A stretch of DNA of 64,000 nt from Streptomyces sp. NRRL S-244. Its GTDB lineage: Bacteria; Actinomycetota; Actinomycetes; Streptomycetales; Streptomycetaceae. The translations under genes and the position numbers were made by a program. Location of the stretch: positions 1 to 64,000 of the forward strand of contig NZ_JOCX01000018.1 of NCBI RefSeq assembly GCF_000717915.1, in the 5' to 3' direction. Below the pieces are notes generated by a model. It was given only the letters and a program-made list of their open reading frames with translations, did not search any database and was not told the origin of the DNA. Shown here in pieces: positions 25,666-34,636 of the stretch; position 1 is the stretch's first letter; each line of letters begins with the position of its first letter.

Positions 25666-27360
25666 CTAGGGCAGGGCGTGAACCTTCGGACCCACCGAGT
25701 TGGACCAAGCGCTACCCGCCTTGGCGTCCCAGTTGGTCGACCAGGTCATCGCGCCGCGCAGCCCCGGGTAGGTCCTCGACGGCTTGAAGGACCCGCAGTT
25801 CGTGCCCCTGGCCAGGCAGTCCAGGGCGTTGTTCACGATGGTCGGGGAGACGTACCCGCTGCCCGCGCCGCTCGGCGAGGCCGGCACGCCGATGCCCACC
25901 TGCGAGGGGTCGAGCCCGCCCTCCAGCTGGATGCAGGCCAGCGCGGTGAGGAAGTCCACCGAGCCCTGCGCGTAGACCTTGCCGTCGCAGCCGTTCATCG
26001 AGCCACTGTTGTAGTACTGCATGTTGACGACGGTCAGGATGTCCTTGATGTTCAGCGCCGTCTTGAAGTAGCCGCCCGCCGTCGACTGCATGTCGATGGT
26101 CTGCGGGGCCATCGTGATGACGAGCGAGGGGCCGGCCTTGGCGGACAGCGAGCGCAGCGCCTGCGTCATGTAGGTCGGGTTGAGGCCGTTCTCCAGATCG
26201 ATGTCGATCCCGCTGAAGCCGTACTCCTGCATCAGTGCGTACGCGGAATTCGCCAGGTTGTTCGCGGAGGTCGAGTCCCCCACCGAGATGGTGCCCTTCT
26301 CGCCGCCGATGGAGAGGATGACCGACTTGCCGGCCGCCTTCTTCGCCGCGATGTCGGCCTTGAACCGGTCGACGGTGTAGCCGCCGAGGCCCGCCGAGTC
26401 GAGGTTGAAGGTGATGGCCCCGGGCGTGGTCGTGGCGTCGGCGAAGGAGACCGCGATGATGTCGTACTGCGCCGAGACGTCGGAGATCTTCTGGACGGTC
26501 GCGCCGTTGTTGAAGTTCTGCCAGTAGCCGGTCAGCGCGTGCTTGGGGACCGAGGGGTTCGGGTTCGGGTTGCCGCCGCCGGTCGTCGTGCCGGTCACCG
26601 CCGCCGACTTCGGACCCTCGCCGGCCGCGTTGTACGCGCTCACCTGGAAGGAGTACGAGGTGGCGGCGGCGAGCCCGGTGATCTGCGCGGGGGAGGCGGA
26701 CAGGGTCTGGATGCGGACTCCGTCCTGATAGACGTAATAGCCGCTCGCCCCGCTGACCGCGTTCCACGAAAGGGTGAGCCCGTTCGCGCTCTGGCCGGAA
26801 ACGGCGCTCCCGCCCGGGGCGCCGGGGACGGACGGGCCGGGGTCGGTGCCGCCGCCCCCGTCCGGGCCGAAGACGCTGAAGTCGTCGACGACGTACGCGG
26901 GCTGCCCGTACCAGCCGTGCGTCCACACCGTGACCTGCGTGGTGCTCGCCCCCGTGGTGAAGGTGGTGGAGAGCTGCTGCCAGCCGCCGCCCGAGCCGGG
27001 GGTCCAGGTGGACACGTCCTGCGTACCGGTCCCGGTCACGCCGAGGTACACGTACGAGCCCTGCACCTGCTCGCTGAGCGTGTACGTCGAGTTCGGCTTG
27101 ACCGTGACGGTCTGACTGCACTGCGCGTTGTCCTGGCCCGCCGGGGTGCCCTTGAGGGCGGCGGCCCCGGCGTGGACGGGCGAGGAGACGACGGCGCCGC
27201 TCCCGGAGCTGCACGTCCAGCCGGCGAGACCGGACTCGAAGCCTCCGTTGCGGACGACGTTGACGTCGGCGGCCTGCGCGGTGCCGGCGGCGAGGGCGGT
27301 CAGGCCGCCTGCGGTCAGGGTGGCGGCGCCCAGCAGGGCGAGCGAGCGTATGCGGTTCAC
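25666..27360 (-). CDS. Secreted GH18 chitinase with CBM and FnIII modules
   Basis: A 564-residue modular chitinase. Signal peptide (about 1-30, ending GTAQA), a carbohydrate-binding beta-sandwich (about 31-165, NGGFESGLAGWTCSSGSG opening), a linker, a fibronectin III domain (about 175-265), a second linker, and a GH18 catalytic barrel (about 270-564). The catalytic motif is GIDIDLE, giving Asp386, Asp388 and the acid Glu390; the first Asp of the usual DGxDxDxE is Ser here. MQYYNSG supplies the substrate-assist Tyr loop. It hydrolyses extracellular chitin to oligosaccharides. A DasR-like palindrome overlaps the promoter, so repression relieved by glucosamine-6-phosphate is likely. Confidence 0.92.
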   Translation of the reverse strand: MNRIRSLALLGAATLTAGGLTALAAGTAQAADVNVVRNGGFESGLAGWTCSSGSGAVVSSPVHAGAAALKGTPAGQDNAQCSQTVTVKPNSTYTLSEQVQGSYVYLGVTGTGTQDVSTWTPGSGGGWQQLSTTFTTGASTTQVTVWTHGWYGQPAYVVDDFSVFGPDGGGGTDPGPSVPGAPGGSAVSGQSANGLTLSWNAVSGASGYYVYQDGVRIQTLSASPAQITGLAAATSYSFQVSAYNAAGEGPKSAAVTGTTTGGGNPNPNPSVPKHALTGYWQNFNNGATVQKISDVSAQYDIIAVSFADATTTPGAITFNLDSAGLGGYTVDRFKADIAAKKAAGKSVILSIGGEKGTISVGDSTSANNLANSAYALMQEYGFSGIDIDLENGLNPTYMTQALRSLSAKAGPSLVITMAPQTIDMQSTAGGYFKTALNIKDILTVVNMQYYNSGSMNGCDGKVYAQGSVDFLTALACIQLEGGLDPSQVGIGVPASPSGAGSGYVSPTIVNNALDCLARGTNCGSFKPSRTYPGLRGAMTWSTNWDAKAGSAWSNSVGPKVHALP

Positions 27361-27742
27361 GTGGTCTCCGTGGGGGGAGAAGGGGATGTGGAGGGGGAGG
27401 TGGAACAGGTGAACGAACGCACCCGGGGTCGTGGGTGGGGGAAACCCCGTTGGCGCGTCGCCGTGTTGGGGCCAAGTTGGTCCAGACCAATCCCCCTGTC
27501 AAGACTCTTTGCAATGTGGCTTGAATTGATCGGGCGTCCGATCCCGGATGTCCGGGTTTCCCGCCACCTGTGACCGGGGCCGCCGGTACGGGAATTACCA
27601 AGGCCCTGCCCTGCCAGGGACGACGCGGATATGGTGCTGGGGCAAGGGGGAAGGGCGCCGATCGTTTGCGGTCGCGCAGGGGTGCGCGTACGCGACGGCG
27701 GCGCCGACGTATGGGGCGTACGGGGTGAACAGGGGGATTCGC
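27361..27742. other. Intergenic: chitinase promoter and start of Tad region
   Basis: About 380 bases. The chitinase side holds the DasR-like palindrome and a TTGACA box at 27497-27502 (minus). The right side holds no clear gene up to GTG 27743. Confidence 0.6.
27477..27490. promoter_or_regulatory. DasR-responsive-element-like palindrome at chitinase promoter
   Basis: TTGGTC-CA-GACCAA, close to the known dre consensus (ACTGGTCTAGACCAGT) and to the direct repeats of Streptomyces chitinase promoters. On the minus strand a TTGACA -35 box lies just upstream (27497-27502), so a bound repressor would sit between -35 and -10. Confidence 0.75.
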
Positions 27743-28660
27743 GTGCCGACCGCCATTGCCGTCACCAGCGCCGATCTGGTGCTGCCGGCCCCCGACCGGC
27801 ACACACCGCCGGCCGTCGTCCTGCACCCGCCCGGACAGCTCGACCTCGCGGGCGCCCTCGCCGAGACGAGCGCCCTGCTGGAGCGCCACGGCCACATCGT
27901 GGCCTTCGTACCGCCCTGGCTGCCGACCGCGACCGTCCAGCGGCTGCACACCGTGCGGGCCATCCTGGAGACCGACCGGATCGCCTTCATCGACGTCGAT
28001 CTGCCCCCGCTGGCCACAGCCCTGCTGGTACGTCAGCTGCGCCAGCTCAGCGTCTGCGACTTCAGCCCCGGAGTCATCGCCTCGGCCGCCCGGCTGCTGT
28101 CCCACTACATCCACGCCGGGGCCCTGCTGGGCTCGGTCGCCAAACTGGACCGGGTCCCGGTCGGCCTCAAGGCGCACGCCCGCTCGTGGTCGCCGAGCGC
28201 GCAGTTCGCCGTACTGGCCCACCCGACCCCGCACCTGGTCAAGCTGACCGGCTCCGGCGGCGGCGGGGCGCACGCCGGGGGCGCCGCCCTGCCCCCCGGC
28301 CCCGCGTACGCCACCCACCTCACCTTCGCGCGCGGCCAGCTCGCCTCCGACTGGGTGACGGTCCAACTCGCCCCCGCCTGGCGGGTCCAGGGCGTGATGG
28401 AGAACCCGCTCCCGGCCGACTCGCCCGCCTGGTGGGCCACGGCGAAGCTGGTCGAGTTCGCCGCCGCCATCCCGGACCCGTCCGTGCTCTACCAGCTGGT
28501 CGCCTCCGTCCGCCGCGAACAGTGCCACTGGTGCGGCCTCGAACTCATCGGCGACCGCTGCGCCTTCTGCGCCGCCCCCCTGGCCGCCCCGCCGCCGGCC
28601 GAGGCCGGGGACAGGACGACATCGCCGGCCTTCGCCGGCGCCCCCAGACCAAGACACTGA
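27743..28660 (+). CDS. Zinc-ribbon protein upstream of Tad genes, unknown function
   Basis: A 305-residue soluble protein without a recognised catalytic domain. The first 230 residues are an alpha/beta mixture (PAVVLHPPGQLDLAGALAET, HIVAFVPPWLPTATV). The C-terminal part has two Cys pairs (CHWC and CAFC, 10 residues apart), a treble-clef-type zinc ribbon, then a disordered tail. GTG 27743 follows AGGGGG. The gene ends 39 bases before cpaB on the same strand, suggesting cotranscription with the pilus locus. Its role there is unknown; the CxxC...CxxC module may bind protein or nucleic acid. Confidence 0.7.
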   Translation: MPTAIAVTSADLVLPAPDRHTPPAVVLHPPGQLDLAGALAETSALLERHGHIVAFVPPWLPTATVQRLHTVRAILETDRIAFIDVDLPPLATALLVRQLRQLSVCDFSPGVIASAARLLSHYIHAGALLGSVAKLDRVPVGLKAHARSWSPSAQFAVLAHPTPHLVKLTGSGGGGAHAGGAALPPGPAYATHLTFARGQLASDWVTVQLAPAWRVQGVMENPLPADSPAWWATAKLVEFAAAIPDPSVLYQLVASVRREQCHWCGLELIGDRCAFCAAPLAAPPPAEAGDRTTSPAFAGAPRPRH

Positions 28661-28699
28661 CCGGCTGAACGATCGAAGAACGGCGAGGTAGTACGGCCC

Positions 28700-29401
28700 A
28701 TGAACTCACGCCAGCGCCGCGGCGTCATCCTGCTGCTCCTGTCGGTCCTGTGCGCCCTCGCGGCGTTCGGCGGGGTCCTCGTGGTGATCGGCGACGTCAA
28801 TTCCAAGGTCGGGGCCGAGGTCACCGCCTACCGCGCCAAGGGCGACATCCCGCCGTACAGCCCGCTGTCGGCGGGCCAGTTCGAGGAAGTCTCCATCCCC
28901 AAGCGCTGGCTGTCCGACACCGCCGTCACCGACCTCGGCCGGCTCAAGGACAAGATCGCGCTCACCACCCTGCGCAAGGGCTCGCTGCTCCAGTCGGACA
29001 TGTTCGTCGACAAGCCGCAGCTCCAGCCCGGGGAGCAGGAGATCGCCATCATGATCGACGCGGCGACCGGCGTGGCCGGCAAGATCTACTCCGGGGCCAA
29101 GGTCAACATCATCGCCACCTTCAAGGGCGCCAAGGACACCGAGCCCTCCCGCTCGGTGATCATCGTGGCCAACGCCCGCGTCCTGAACGTCGGCAAGCTC
29201 ACCGCCCTCGACAAGGACAGCGACAAGAAGGGCCCCGCCGAGGCGGTCCCGATCACCTTCGCCCTCAACACCAAGGACACCCAGCGCGTCGCGTACGCCG
29301 AGTCCTTCGCGGAGCACGTACGCCTGGCCCTGGTGGCCCCCGGCACCGACTCCGCGCCCGGCCCGGGCGACCGTACGTACACCCTCGACGGGGACAAGTG
29401 A
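28700..29401 (+). CDS. cpaB: CpaB/RcpC-like Flp pilus assembly protein (SAF domain)
   Basis: A 233-residue protein with one N-terminal membrane helix and a SAF/CpaB domain: YRAKGDIPPYSPLSAGQF, then LRKGSLLQSDMF, then a second beta region. In Gram-negatives CpaB/RcpC assists the secretin; here there is no outer membrane, so it may organise the pilus in the thick wall. ATG 28700; stop seven bases before the TadZ gene. It opens a contiguous run of tad genes to 38751. Confidence 0.82.
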   Translation: MNSRQRRGVILLLLSVLCALAAFGGVLVVIGDVNSKVGAEVTAYRAKGDIPPYSPLSAGQFEEVSIPKRWLSDTAVTDLGRLKDKIALTTLRKGSLLQSDMFVDKPQLQPGEQEIAIMIDAATGVAGKIYSGAKVNIIATFKGAKDTEPSRSVIIVANARVLNVGKLTALDKDSDKKGPAEAVPITFALNTKDTQRVAYAESFAEHVRLALVAPGTDSAPGPGDRTYTLDGDK

Positions 29402-29408
29402 GGCCCGG

Positions 29409-30686
29409 ATGACCACCCGAATCCTCCCCGCGGCCGGCGACCCGGACGCCGCCCGCCACATCTCCACCCTGCTCAGCCAGCTCCCGGCCGCCGAGCCGGG
29501 CGCCCCGGTCCCCGACTCCACCACCCTGCTCGACACCCTGGGGCGGCTGGCCGCCGAGTCCATCGACGAACTGCCCGAGGTCGTCCTCGTCCACGAGCGG
29601 ATCGGCCCGGTGCCCGCGCTCGACCTCATCCGCGAGGTCGCGCTCCGCTTCCCGGCGGTGGGCGTGGTGCTGGTCTCCTCGGACGCCGGACCGGCCGTGT
29701 TCTCCGCCGCCATGGACTCGGGCGCGCGGGGTGTGATCGGGCTGCCGCTCGCGTACGAGGAACTCGCCGCCCGCGTCCAGGCCGCCGCCCAGTGGTCCGT
29801 CGGCGTACGCCGCCACCTGGGGCGGGGGGCCGACGTGTTCACCGGCCCCGGCGGCAAGGTGGTCACGGTCACCGGGGCCAAGGGCGGCGTCGGCACCACC
29901 TTCACCGCCGTGCAGTTCGCGCTGGCCGCGGCCGCCTCGGGGCGGCGTACGGCCCTGGTCGACATGGACCTCCAGGCCGGCGACGTCGGCTCGTACCTCG
30001 ACGTGCAGTTCCGGCGCTCGATCGCCGACCTCGCCGGGATCCACGACATCTCCCCGCGCGTGCTCCAGGACGCGGTGTACGAGGACCGGACCGGGCTCGC
30101 GCTGCTGCTGGCCCCGGCGGAGGGCGAGCGGGGCGAGGAGGTCGACGAACGCGCCGCCCGGCACATCGTCGGCGCCCTGCGCAGCCGGTACGAGCTCGTC
30201 GTCATCGACTGCGGCACCCAGGTGACCGGCGCGAACGCGGCGGCGGTGGAGATGGCGGACGTGGCGGTCCTGGTCACCACGCCCGACGTGGTCTGCGTAC
30301 GGGCGGCCAAGCGGCTGGTCCGGATGTGGGAGCGGCTCCAGGTCCGCAAGGCGGAGGACACCGCGATGGTGGTCAACCGCTGGAGCAAGCACACGGAGAT
30401 CCAGCCCTCGCTGATCGAGAAGATCACCAAGACCCGGGCCACCCGGACCCCGGTGCCGGCCGCCTTCAAGGAGCTCCAGGCGGTGGTGGACGCGGGCCGG
30501 GTACAGGACCTGGACAACCGCTCCAGCGTGAAGCAGGCGCTGTGGACGCTGGCGGGCGAACTCGGCCTGCTGACACCCCCGTCCGCGGCGGAGCCCGAAG
30601 CCGCTGCCGCGGGGACCCCGGGCGCGGCCCTCGCCATACGGGCCGCCGGCCCGGTGGCGCGGCTGCGCCGCGGCCGGGAGGGCTGA
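29409..30686 (+). CDS. tadZ: TadZ/CpaE-like pilus-localisation ATPase
   Basis: A 425-residue protein. An N-terminal receiver-like domain (residues about 1-130) precedes a MinD/ParA-type ATPase. The deviant Walker A is TGAKGGVGTTFTAVQ; ALVDMDLQAGDVGSYLD is Walker A'; VVIDCGTQVTGANAAAVE is Walker B. TadZ/CpaE positions the Tad secretion ATPase at the membrane. A low-complexity Ala/Pro-rich tail ends the protein. Adjacent genes on both sides are Tad components. Confidence 0.85.
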   Translation: MTTRILPAAGDPDAARHISTLLSQLPAAEPGAPVPDSTTLLDTLGRLAAESIDELPEVVLVHERIGPVPALDLIREVALRFPAVGVVLVSSDAGPAVFSAAMDSGARGVIGLPLAYEELAARVQAAAQWSVGVRRHLGRGADVFTGPGGKVVTVTGAKGGVGTTFTAVQFALAAAASGRRTALVDMDLQAGDVGSYLDVQFRRSIADLAGIHDISPRVLQDAVYEDRTGLALLLAPAEGERGEEVDERAARHIVGALRSRYELVVIDCGTQVTGANAAAVEMADVAVLVTTPDVVCVRAAKRLVRMWERLQVRKAEDTAMVVNRWSKHTEIQPSLIEKITKTRATRTPVPAAFKELQAVVDAGRVQDLDNRSSVKQALWTLAGELGLLTPPSAAEPEAAAAGTPGAALAIRAAGPVARLRRGREG

Positions 30687-30689
30687 CCG

Positions 30690-31064
30690 ATGCCCGCGCG
30701 CAGACCCGTCGGGCGCGCCCGGGGTGATCGCGGCCAGGTGGCGGTCGAGTTCGTCGGCATGGTGCCGCTGATCCTGCTGCTCGTGGCGGCGGTGTGGGAG
30801 TGCGTACTGATCGGGTACGCGTTCTCGCTGGCGGGCAACGCGGCGGACGAGGCGGCGCGGGTGGGCGCGGTGCACGGGGACGGGGCGTGCGATGCGGCGG
30901 CGCGGCGGCACGTAGGGGGCGCCTGGCACATGAGCGTGCGCTGCGGCGAGTCGGGCGACGTCTACAAGGCGACCGTGGAGCTCAACCTCCCGGTCTTCTT
31001 CCCGGGCCTCGACATCGGCACGCCGATCACGGGCGAGGGCGGCTCCCCGAAGGAGGACGAGTGA
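30690..31064 (+). CDS. TadE-like pseudopilin
   Basis: A 124-residue minor pilin. The leader ends in RGDRG, then QVAVEFVGMVPLILLL: a Gly followed by the Glu+5 type prepilin signal and a hydrophobic stalk, then a small periplasmic-type domain with Cys pairs (GACDAAARR, MSVRCGE). Such proteins are cut by the prepilin peptidase and help initiate Flp fibres. ATG 30690 has GGGAGGG upstream. The stop overlaps the next start. Confidence 0.8.
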   Translation: MPARRPVGRARGDRGQVAVEFVGMVPLILLLVAAVWECVLIGYAFSLAGNAADEAARVGAVHGDGACDAAARRHVGGAWHMSVRCGESGDVYKATVELNLPVFFPGLDIGTPITGEGGSPKEDE

Positions 31065-31438
31065 ACCGACACCGATACCGGGGCGCGGGCCGGGACCGGG
31101 GCCAAGTCGCCCTGGAGTACATCGGCTTCATCCCCATCCTGCTCTTCGTCGCGCTCTGCGGGATCCAGCTCGGCTGGGTCGCGTACGTGGAGCAGCAGGC
31201 GGACACGGCCGCCCGTACCGCGGCCCGCGTGGAGGCCCGCAAGGGCGAGGGCGGGGAGGCCGCCGGCAAGGCGGCGATCCGGCCGAGCCTCGCCTCGCTC
31301 GCGGAGATCGAGGTCGCCGGGACGCCCGACGCGGTCACCGCGACGGCCCGCATCACCGTCAAGTCGATCGTGCCCGGCCTGGACTCCTACACGGCCGAGC
31401 GCACGGCCGTCATGCCCAACGACGATCCGAAGGGGTGA
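31061..31438 (+). CDS. Second TadE-like pseudopilin
   Basis: A 125-residue paralogue of the preceding gene. The leader RDRG precedes QVALEYIGFIPILLF, again Glu+5/Tyr+6 and a long hydrophobic stalk; a helical segment rich in Ala and a beta-type C-terminus (VTATARITVKSIVPGL) follow. GTG 31061 overlaps the previous stop (GTGA), so the two pseudopilins are made together. Confidence 0.8.
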   Translation: MNRHRYRGAGRDRGQVALEYIGFIPILLFVALCGIQLGWVAYVEQQADTAARTAARVEARKGEGGEAAGKAAIRPSLASLAEIEVAGTPDAVTATARITVKSIVPGLDSYTAERTAVMPNDDPKG

Positions 31439-31445
31439 GCGCACC

Positions 31446-32792
31446 ATGAGCCTGCGTTCCCGCGTCAACACCCCCGACGACCGGCACAGTCCGCGCGAGG
31501 ACGGCCGGCTGGTCTCCGCGTACCGGGCGAAGCTCCTGGAGGAGATCGACCTCGCCGAGATGTCGGCCCTCGCGCCCGCCGAGCGGCGGGCCCGGCTGGA
31601 GCGCGTACTCGGGCACATCATCAGCCGCGAGGGCCCGGTCCTGTCCACCGTCGAGCGGGCGCAGCTGATCCGCCGGGTGGTGGACGAGGCGCTCGGCCTC
31701 GGCGTGCTCGAGCCGCTGCTCGAAGACGCCTCGATCTCCGAGATCATGGTCAACGGCCCGGACCAGATCTTCGTCGAGCGCGCCGGCCGCGTCGAGCAGC
31801 TGCCCCTGCGCTTCGCCTCGCACGAGCAGCTGATGCAGACCATCGAGCGCATCGTCTCCACCGTCAACCGCCGCGTGGACGAGGCGAATCCGATGGTCGA
31901 CGCCCGGCTGCCCAGCGGCGAGCGCGTCAACGTGATCATCCCGCCGCTGTCCCTGACCGGGGCCACCCTCACGATCCGCCGCTTCCCGCGCGCCTTCACC
32001 CTGCACGAGATGATCGGCCTCGGCTCGCTGGACGCCCAGATGCTCCTGCTGCTGTCCGGTCTGGTCCAGGCGAAGATGAACGTCATCGTGTCCGGGGCCA
32101 CCGGAACCGGGAAGACCACGCTCCTCAACGCCCTCTCCGGTCTGATCCCGGAGGGCGAGCGGATCATCACCATCGAGGACTCGGCGGAGCTCCAGCTCCA
32201 GCAGGCGCACGTCATCCGCCTCGAATCCCGCCCGGCGAACGTGGAGGGCAAGGGCCGGATCACCATCCGCGACCTCGTACGCAACTCCCTGCGCATGCGC
32301 CCCGACCGCATCATCGTCGGCGAGGTCCGCGGCGGCGAGACCCTCGACATGCTCCAGGCGATGTCCACCGGCCACGACGGCTCCCTGGCCACCGTCCACG
32401 CGAACAGCGCCGAGGACGCGCTCATGCGCCTGCAGACCCTCGCCTCGATGTCCGAGGTGGAGGTCCCCTTCGAGGCCCTCCAGGACCAGATCAACAGCGC
32501 GGTGAACGTGGTCGTCCAGCTGACCCGCTTCGGCGACGGCTCGCGCCGCCTCACGGAGATCGCCATCCTCGACTCGCACGGCCGCGAGCCCTTCCGCATC
32601 ACCACTGTCTGCCGGTTCGCCGCCCAGCCGATGAGCGCCGACGGCCGCGTCCACGGCCACTTCGAGTACCACCCGCTGCCGCGCCGCATCGCGGACCGCC
32701 TCTACATGAACAACCAGCCGATCCCACAGGCCTTCGGGGTCGCCATGTCCGACGACCAGCTCGCCACCCGCATCACCCGGACCGTCCTGTGA
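31446..32792 (+). CDS. tadA: TadA/CpaF secretion ATPase
   Basis: A 448-residue hexameric motor ATPase of the type II/IV secretion family. Walker A is SGATGTGKTTLLNAL (Lys223). The Asp box IITIEDSAELQ, Walker B-like RPDRIIVGEVRGGE and the His box MSTGHDGSLATVHANS follow. An N-terminal domain of about 150 residues contains ISEIMVNGPDQIFVERAG, typical of CpaF. It powers pilin extrusion with TadB and TadC. ATG 31446; its stop overlaps the tadB start. Confidence 0.93.
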   Translation: MSLRSRVNTPDDRHSPREDGRLVSAYRAKLLEEIDLAEMSALAPAERRARLERVLGHIISREGPVLSTVERAQLIRRVVDEALGLGVLEPLLEDASISEIMVNGPDQIFVERAGRVEQLPLRFASHEQLMQTIERIVSTVNRRVDEANPMVDARLPSGERVNVIIPPLSLTGATLTIRRFPRAFTLHEMIGLGSLDAQMLLLLSGLVQAKMNVIVSGATGTGKTTLLNALSGLIPEGERIITIEDSAELQLQQAHVIRLESRPANVEGKGRITIRDLVRNSLRMRPDRIIVGEVRGGETLDMLQAMSTGHDGSLATVHANSAEDALMRLQTLASMSEVEVPFEALQDQINSAVNVVVQLTRFGDGSRRLTEIAILDSHGREPFRITTVCRFAAQPMSADGRVHGHFEYHPLPRRIADRLYMNNQPIPQAFGVAMSDDQLATRITRTVL

Positions 32793-33727
32793 ACCCACTG
32801 ATCCTCCTCACCCTCGGCGTCACACTGCTGGCCTGCGTCCTCGTGGTCGCGGGCGTCCAGGCGTACGCCGCCGGCCGCGCCCAGCGCGCCGCCCTCATCG
32901 AACGCCTGGCCGCGGAAGGCGCACCGGAGCAGGCGGGCCGCAGGCGCCGCTTCCCCGGGGTGGACCGGCGCCTGCGCCGGACCGCGCTCGGCAAGCGGAT
33001 CGAGGTGAAGCTGGCCGTGACCGGCCTGGACCTCACCCCCGGCGAGTTCTTCGTCTACGTGCTGATGTCCGTCGCCGGGGTGTGGCTGGTCGCCGCCAGC
33101 TTCCTGGCCCCGTTCTTCGGCCCGGTGGCCGGCCTGATCGGCCTGTGGGCGGCCGACGCCTTCCTCAACTGGCAGCGGGCCCGCCGCAACGAGCGCTTCA
33201 TCAACCAGCTGCCCGAGCTCGCCCGCATCCTCGCCAACGCCACCCAGGCCGGGCTGGCCCTGCGTACGGCCATCGCCATAGCGGCGGACGAGCTGGAGGC
33301 CCCGGCGGGCGAGGAACTCTCGCGCGTCGCCGACCGCCTCGCCGTAGGGCACTCCATCGACGAGGCGCTGGGCGAGATCGCCGAACGGCTGCCCTCGCGC
33401 GAGCTCGTCGTCCTGGTCTCCACCCTCGTACTGTCCGCGCGGGCGGGCGGCGCGATCGTCGGCAGCCTGCGCAACCTGACGGTGACGCTGGAGCAGCGCA
33501 AGGAGACGCGGCGCGAGGTCCGCACCCAGCTCTCCCAGGTGACCGTGACGGCCTATCTGGTGCCGGCGATCGGGCTCGGCTCGCTGCTGCTGGTGAACGC
33601 GATGATGCCGGGCGCCCTGGACCGGATGACCGGCGCGTTCATCGGCCAGACGGCGGTGCTGGTGGCGATCGGGCTCTTCACGCTGGGCTTCGTCCTGATC
33701 CGCCGGCTCTCGAAGATCGACGTGTGA
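32789..33727 (+). CDS. tadB: TadB platform membrane protein
   Basis: A 312-residue T2SSF-type platform protein with one N-terminal helix, a pair around residues 90-130 and a C-terminal pair. Conserved T2SSF segment: INQLPELARILANATQAGLA, then VGHSIDEALGEIAERLPSRE. It forms the inner-membrane platform on which TadA works. GTG 32789 overlaps the tadA stop. Confidence 0.87.
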   Translation: MNPLILLTLGVTLLACVLVVAGVQAYAAGRAQRAALIERLAAEGAPEQAGRRRRFPGVDRRLRRTALGKRIEVKLAVTGLDLTPGEFFVYVLMSVAGVWLVAASFLAPFFGPVAGLIGLWAADAFLNWQRARRNERFINQLPELARILANATQAGLALRTAIAIAADELEAPAGEELSRVADRLAVGHSIDEALGEIAERLPSRELVVLVSTLVLSARAGGAIVGSLRNLTVTLEQRKETRREVRTQLSQVTVTAYLVPAIGLGSLLLVNAMMPGALDRMTGAFIGQTAVLVAIGLFTLGFVLIRRLSKIDV

Positions 33728-33740
33728 GGGGGCGACGGAC

Positions 33741-34634
33741 ATGACGGCTCTGCTGCTGGCGCTACTGCTGGGGGTGTCGGTCTTCGGTGTCTTCCACGGC
33801 ATCCGCCTCTACCGCGCCGAGGTGAAACTGCCGAGCGACCTCGCGCTGGCCCTGGAGGTCGGCGCCACCCGTACGACGGCCGTGGGCTCGGCCGTCGACC
33901 GGCTGGGCATCCGCTGGGCGCCGCTCGTACTGCGCCTGATGGGCCCGAACCGGGTCGCCCGCAAGCGCCGCCAGATCGACCTGGCGGGCAATCCGGCCGG
34001 CCTGACCATAGACCGGTACGCGGCGCGCCGCGCGGTGTACGGGTTCCTCGGCGCGCTCGGCGCCTTCTCGATGCTGATCAACGGCCAGCTCGTACCGGCC
34101 CTGCTGATGGTCGCGTTCGGCCTGTTCTGGATCGAGGTCGGCCTGTGGTCGGCGATCCGGGTCCGCCGCGACCACATCGAGCGGACCCTGCCGGACTTCC
34201 TGGACGTACTCGCGGTCGTGGTGAGCGCGGGGCTCGGCTTCCGGCAGGCGCTGGAGCGGGTGGCCGCCAAGTACGACGGCCCCTGGTCGGACGAGGTCCG
34301 GATCACCTTGCAGCAGATGGACATGGGCGTCAGCCGCCGCCAGGCCTTCGACGAGCTGCGCCGGCGCAACGACTCCGAGCAGGTGGCGCAGTTCGTGACC
34401 GCGCTGCTCCAGGGCGAGGAGCTGGGCTCGCCGATCGTCGACACGCTGATCGCGATCGCCGAGGACATGCGCCGTACGGATGCCCAGAACGCCCGCCGGC
34501 GGGCGGCCCGGGCGGTCCCGAAGGCCACCTTCGCGGTGACCATGTTCATGCTGCCGGGAACGCTGATCCTGCTGGTCTGCGGCTTCGTGTACGGCGCGGA
34601 CGTCGACTTCGGCGCGCTGCTCGGGGGCGGGTGA
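33741..34634 (+). CDS. tadC: TadC platform membrane protein
   Basis: A 297-residue T2SSF-type protein, partner of TadB. TM segments at the N-terminus, middle and C-terminus; the cytoplasmic block is LPDFLDVLAVVVSAGLGFRQ and FVTALLQGEELGSPIVDTL, which match the family. ATG 33741 follows GAGGGGGCGAC. The next gene is a histidine kinase starting just after its stop. Confidence 0.87.
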   Translation: MTALLLALLLGVSVFGVFHGIRLYRAEVKLPSDLALALEVGATRTTAVGSAVDRLGIRWAPLVLRLMGPNRVARKRRQIDLAGNPAGLTIDRYAARRAVYGFLGALGAFSMLINGQLVPALLMVAFGLFWIEVGLWSAIRVRRDHIERTLPDFLDVLAVVVSAGLGFRQALERVAAKYDGPWSDEVRITLQQMDMGVSRRQAFDELRRRNDSEQVAQFVTALLQGEELGSPIVDTLIAIAEDMRRTDAQNARRRAARAVPKATFAVTMFMLPGTLILLVCGFVYGADVDFGALLGGG

Positions 34635-34636
34635 CC

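Noticed and set aside
28706..30931. 741-codon minus-strand frame across cpaB and tadZ
   Set aside because: Antisense of well-recognised Tad genes with Ser/Arg/Thr bias; not a gene.
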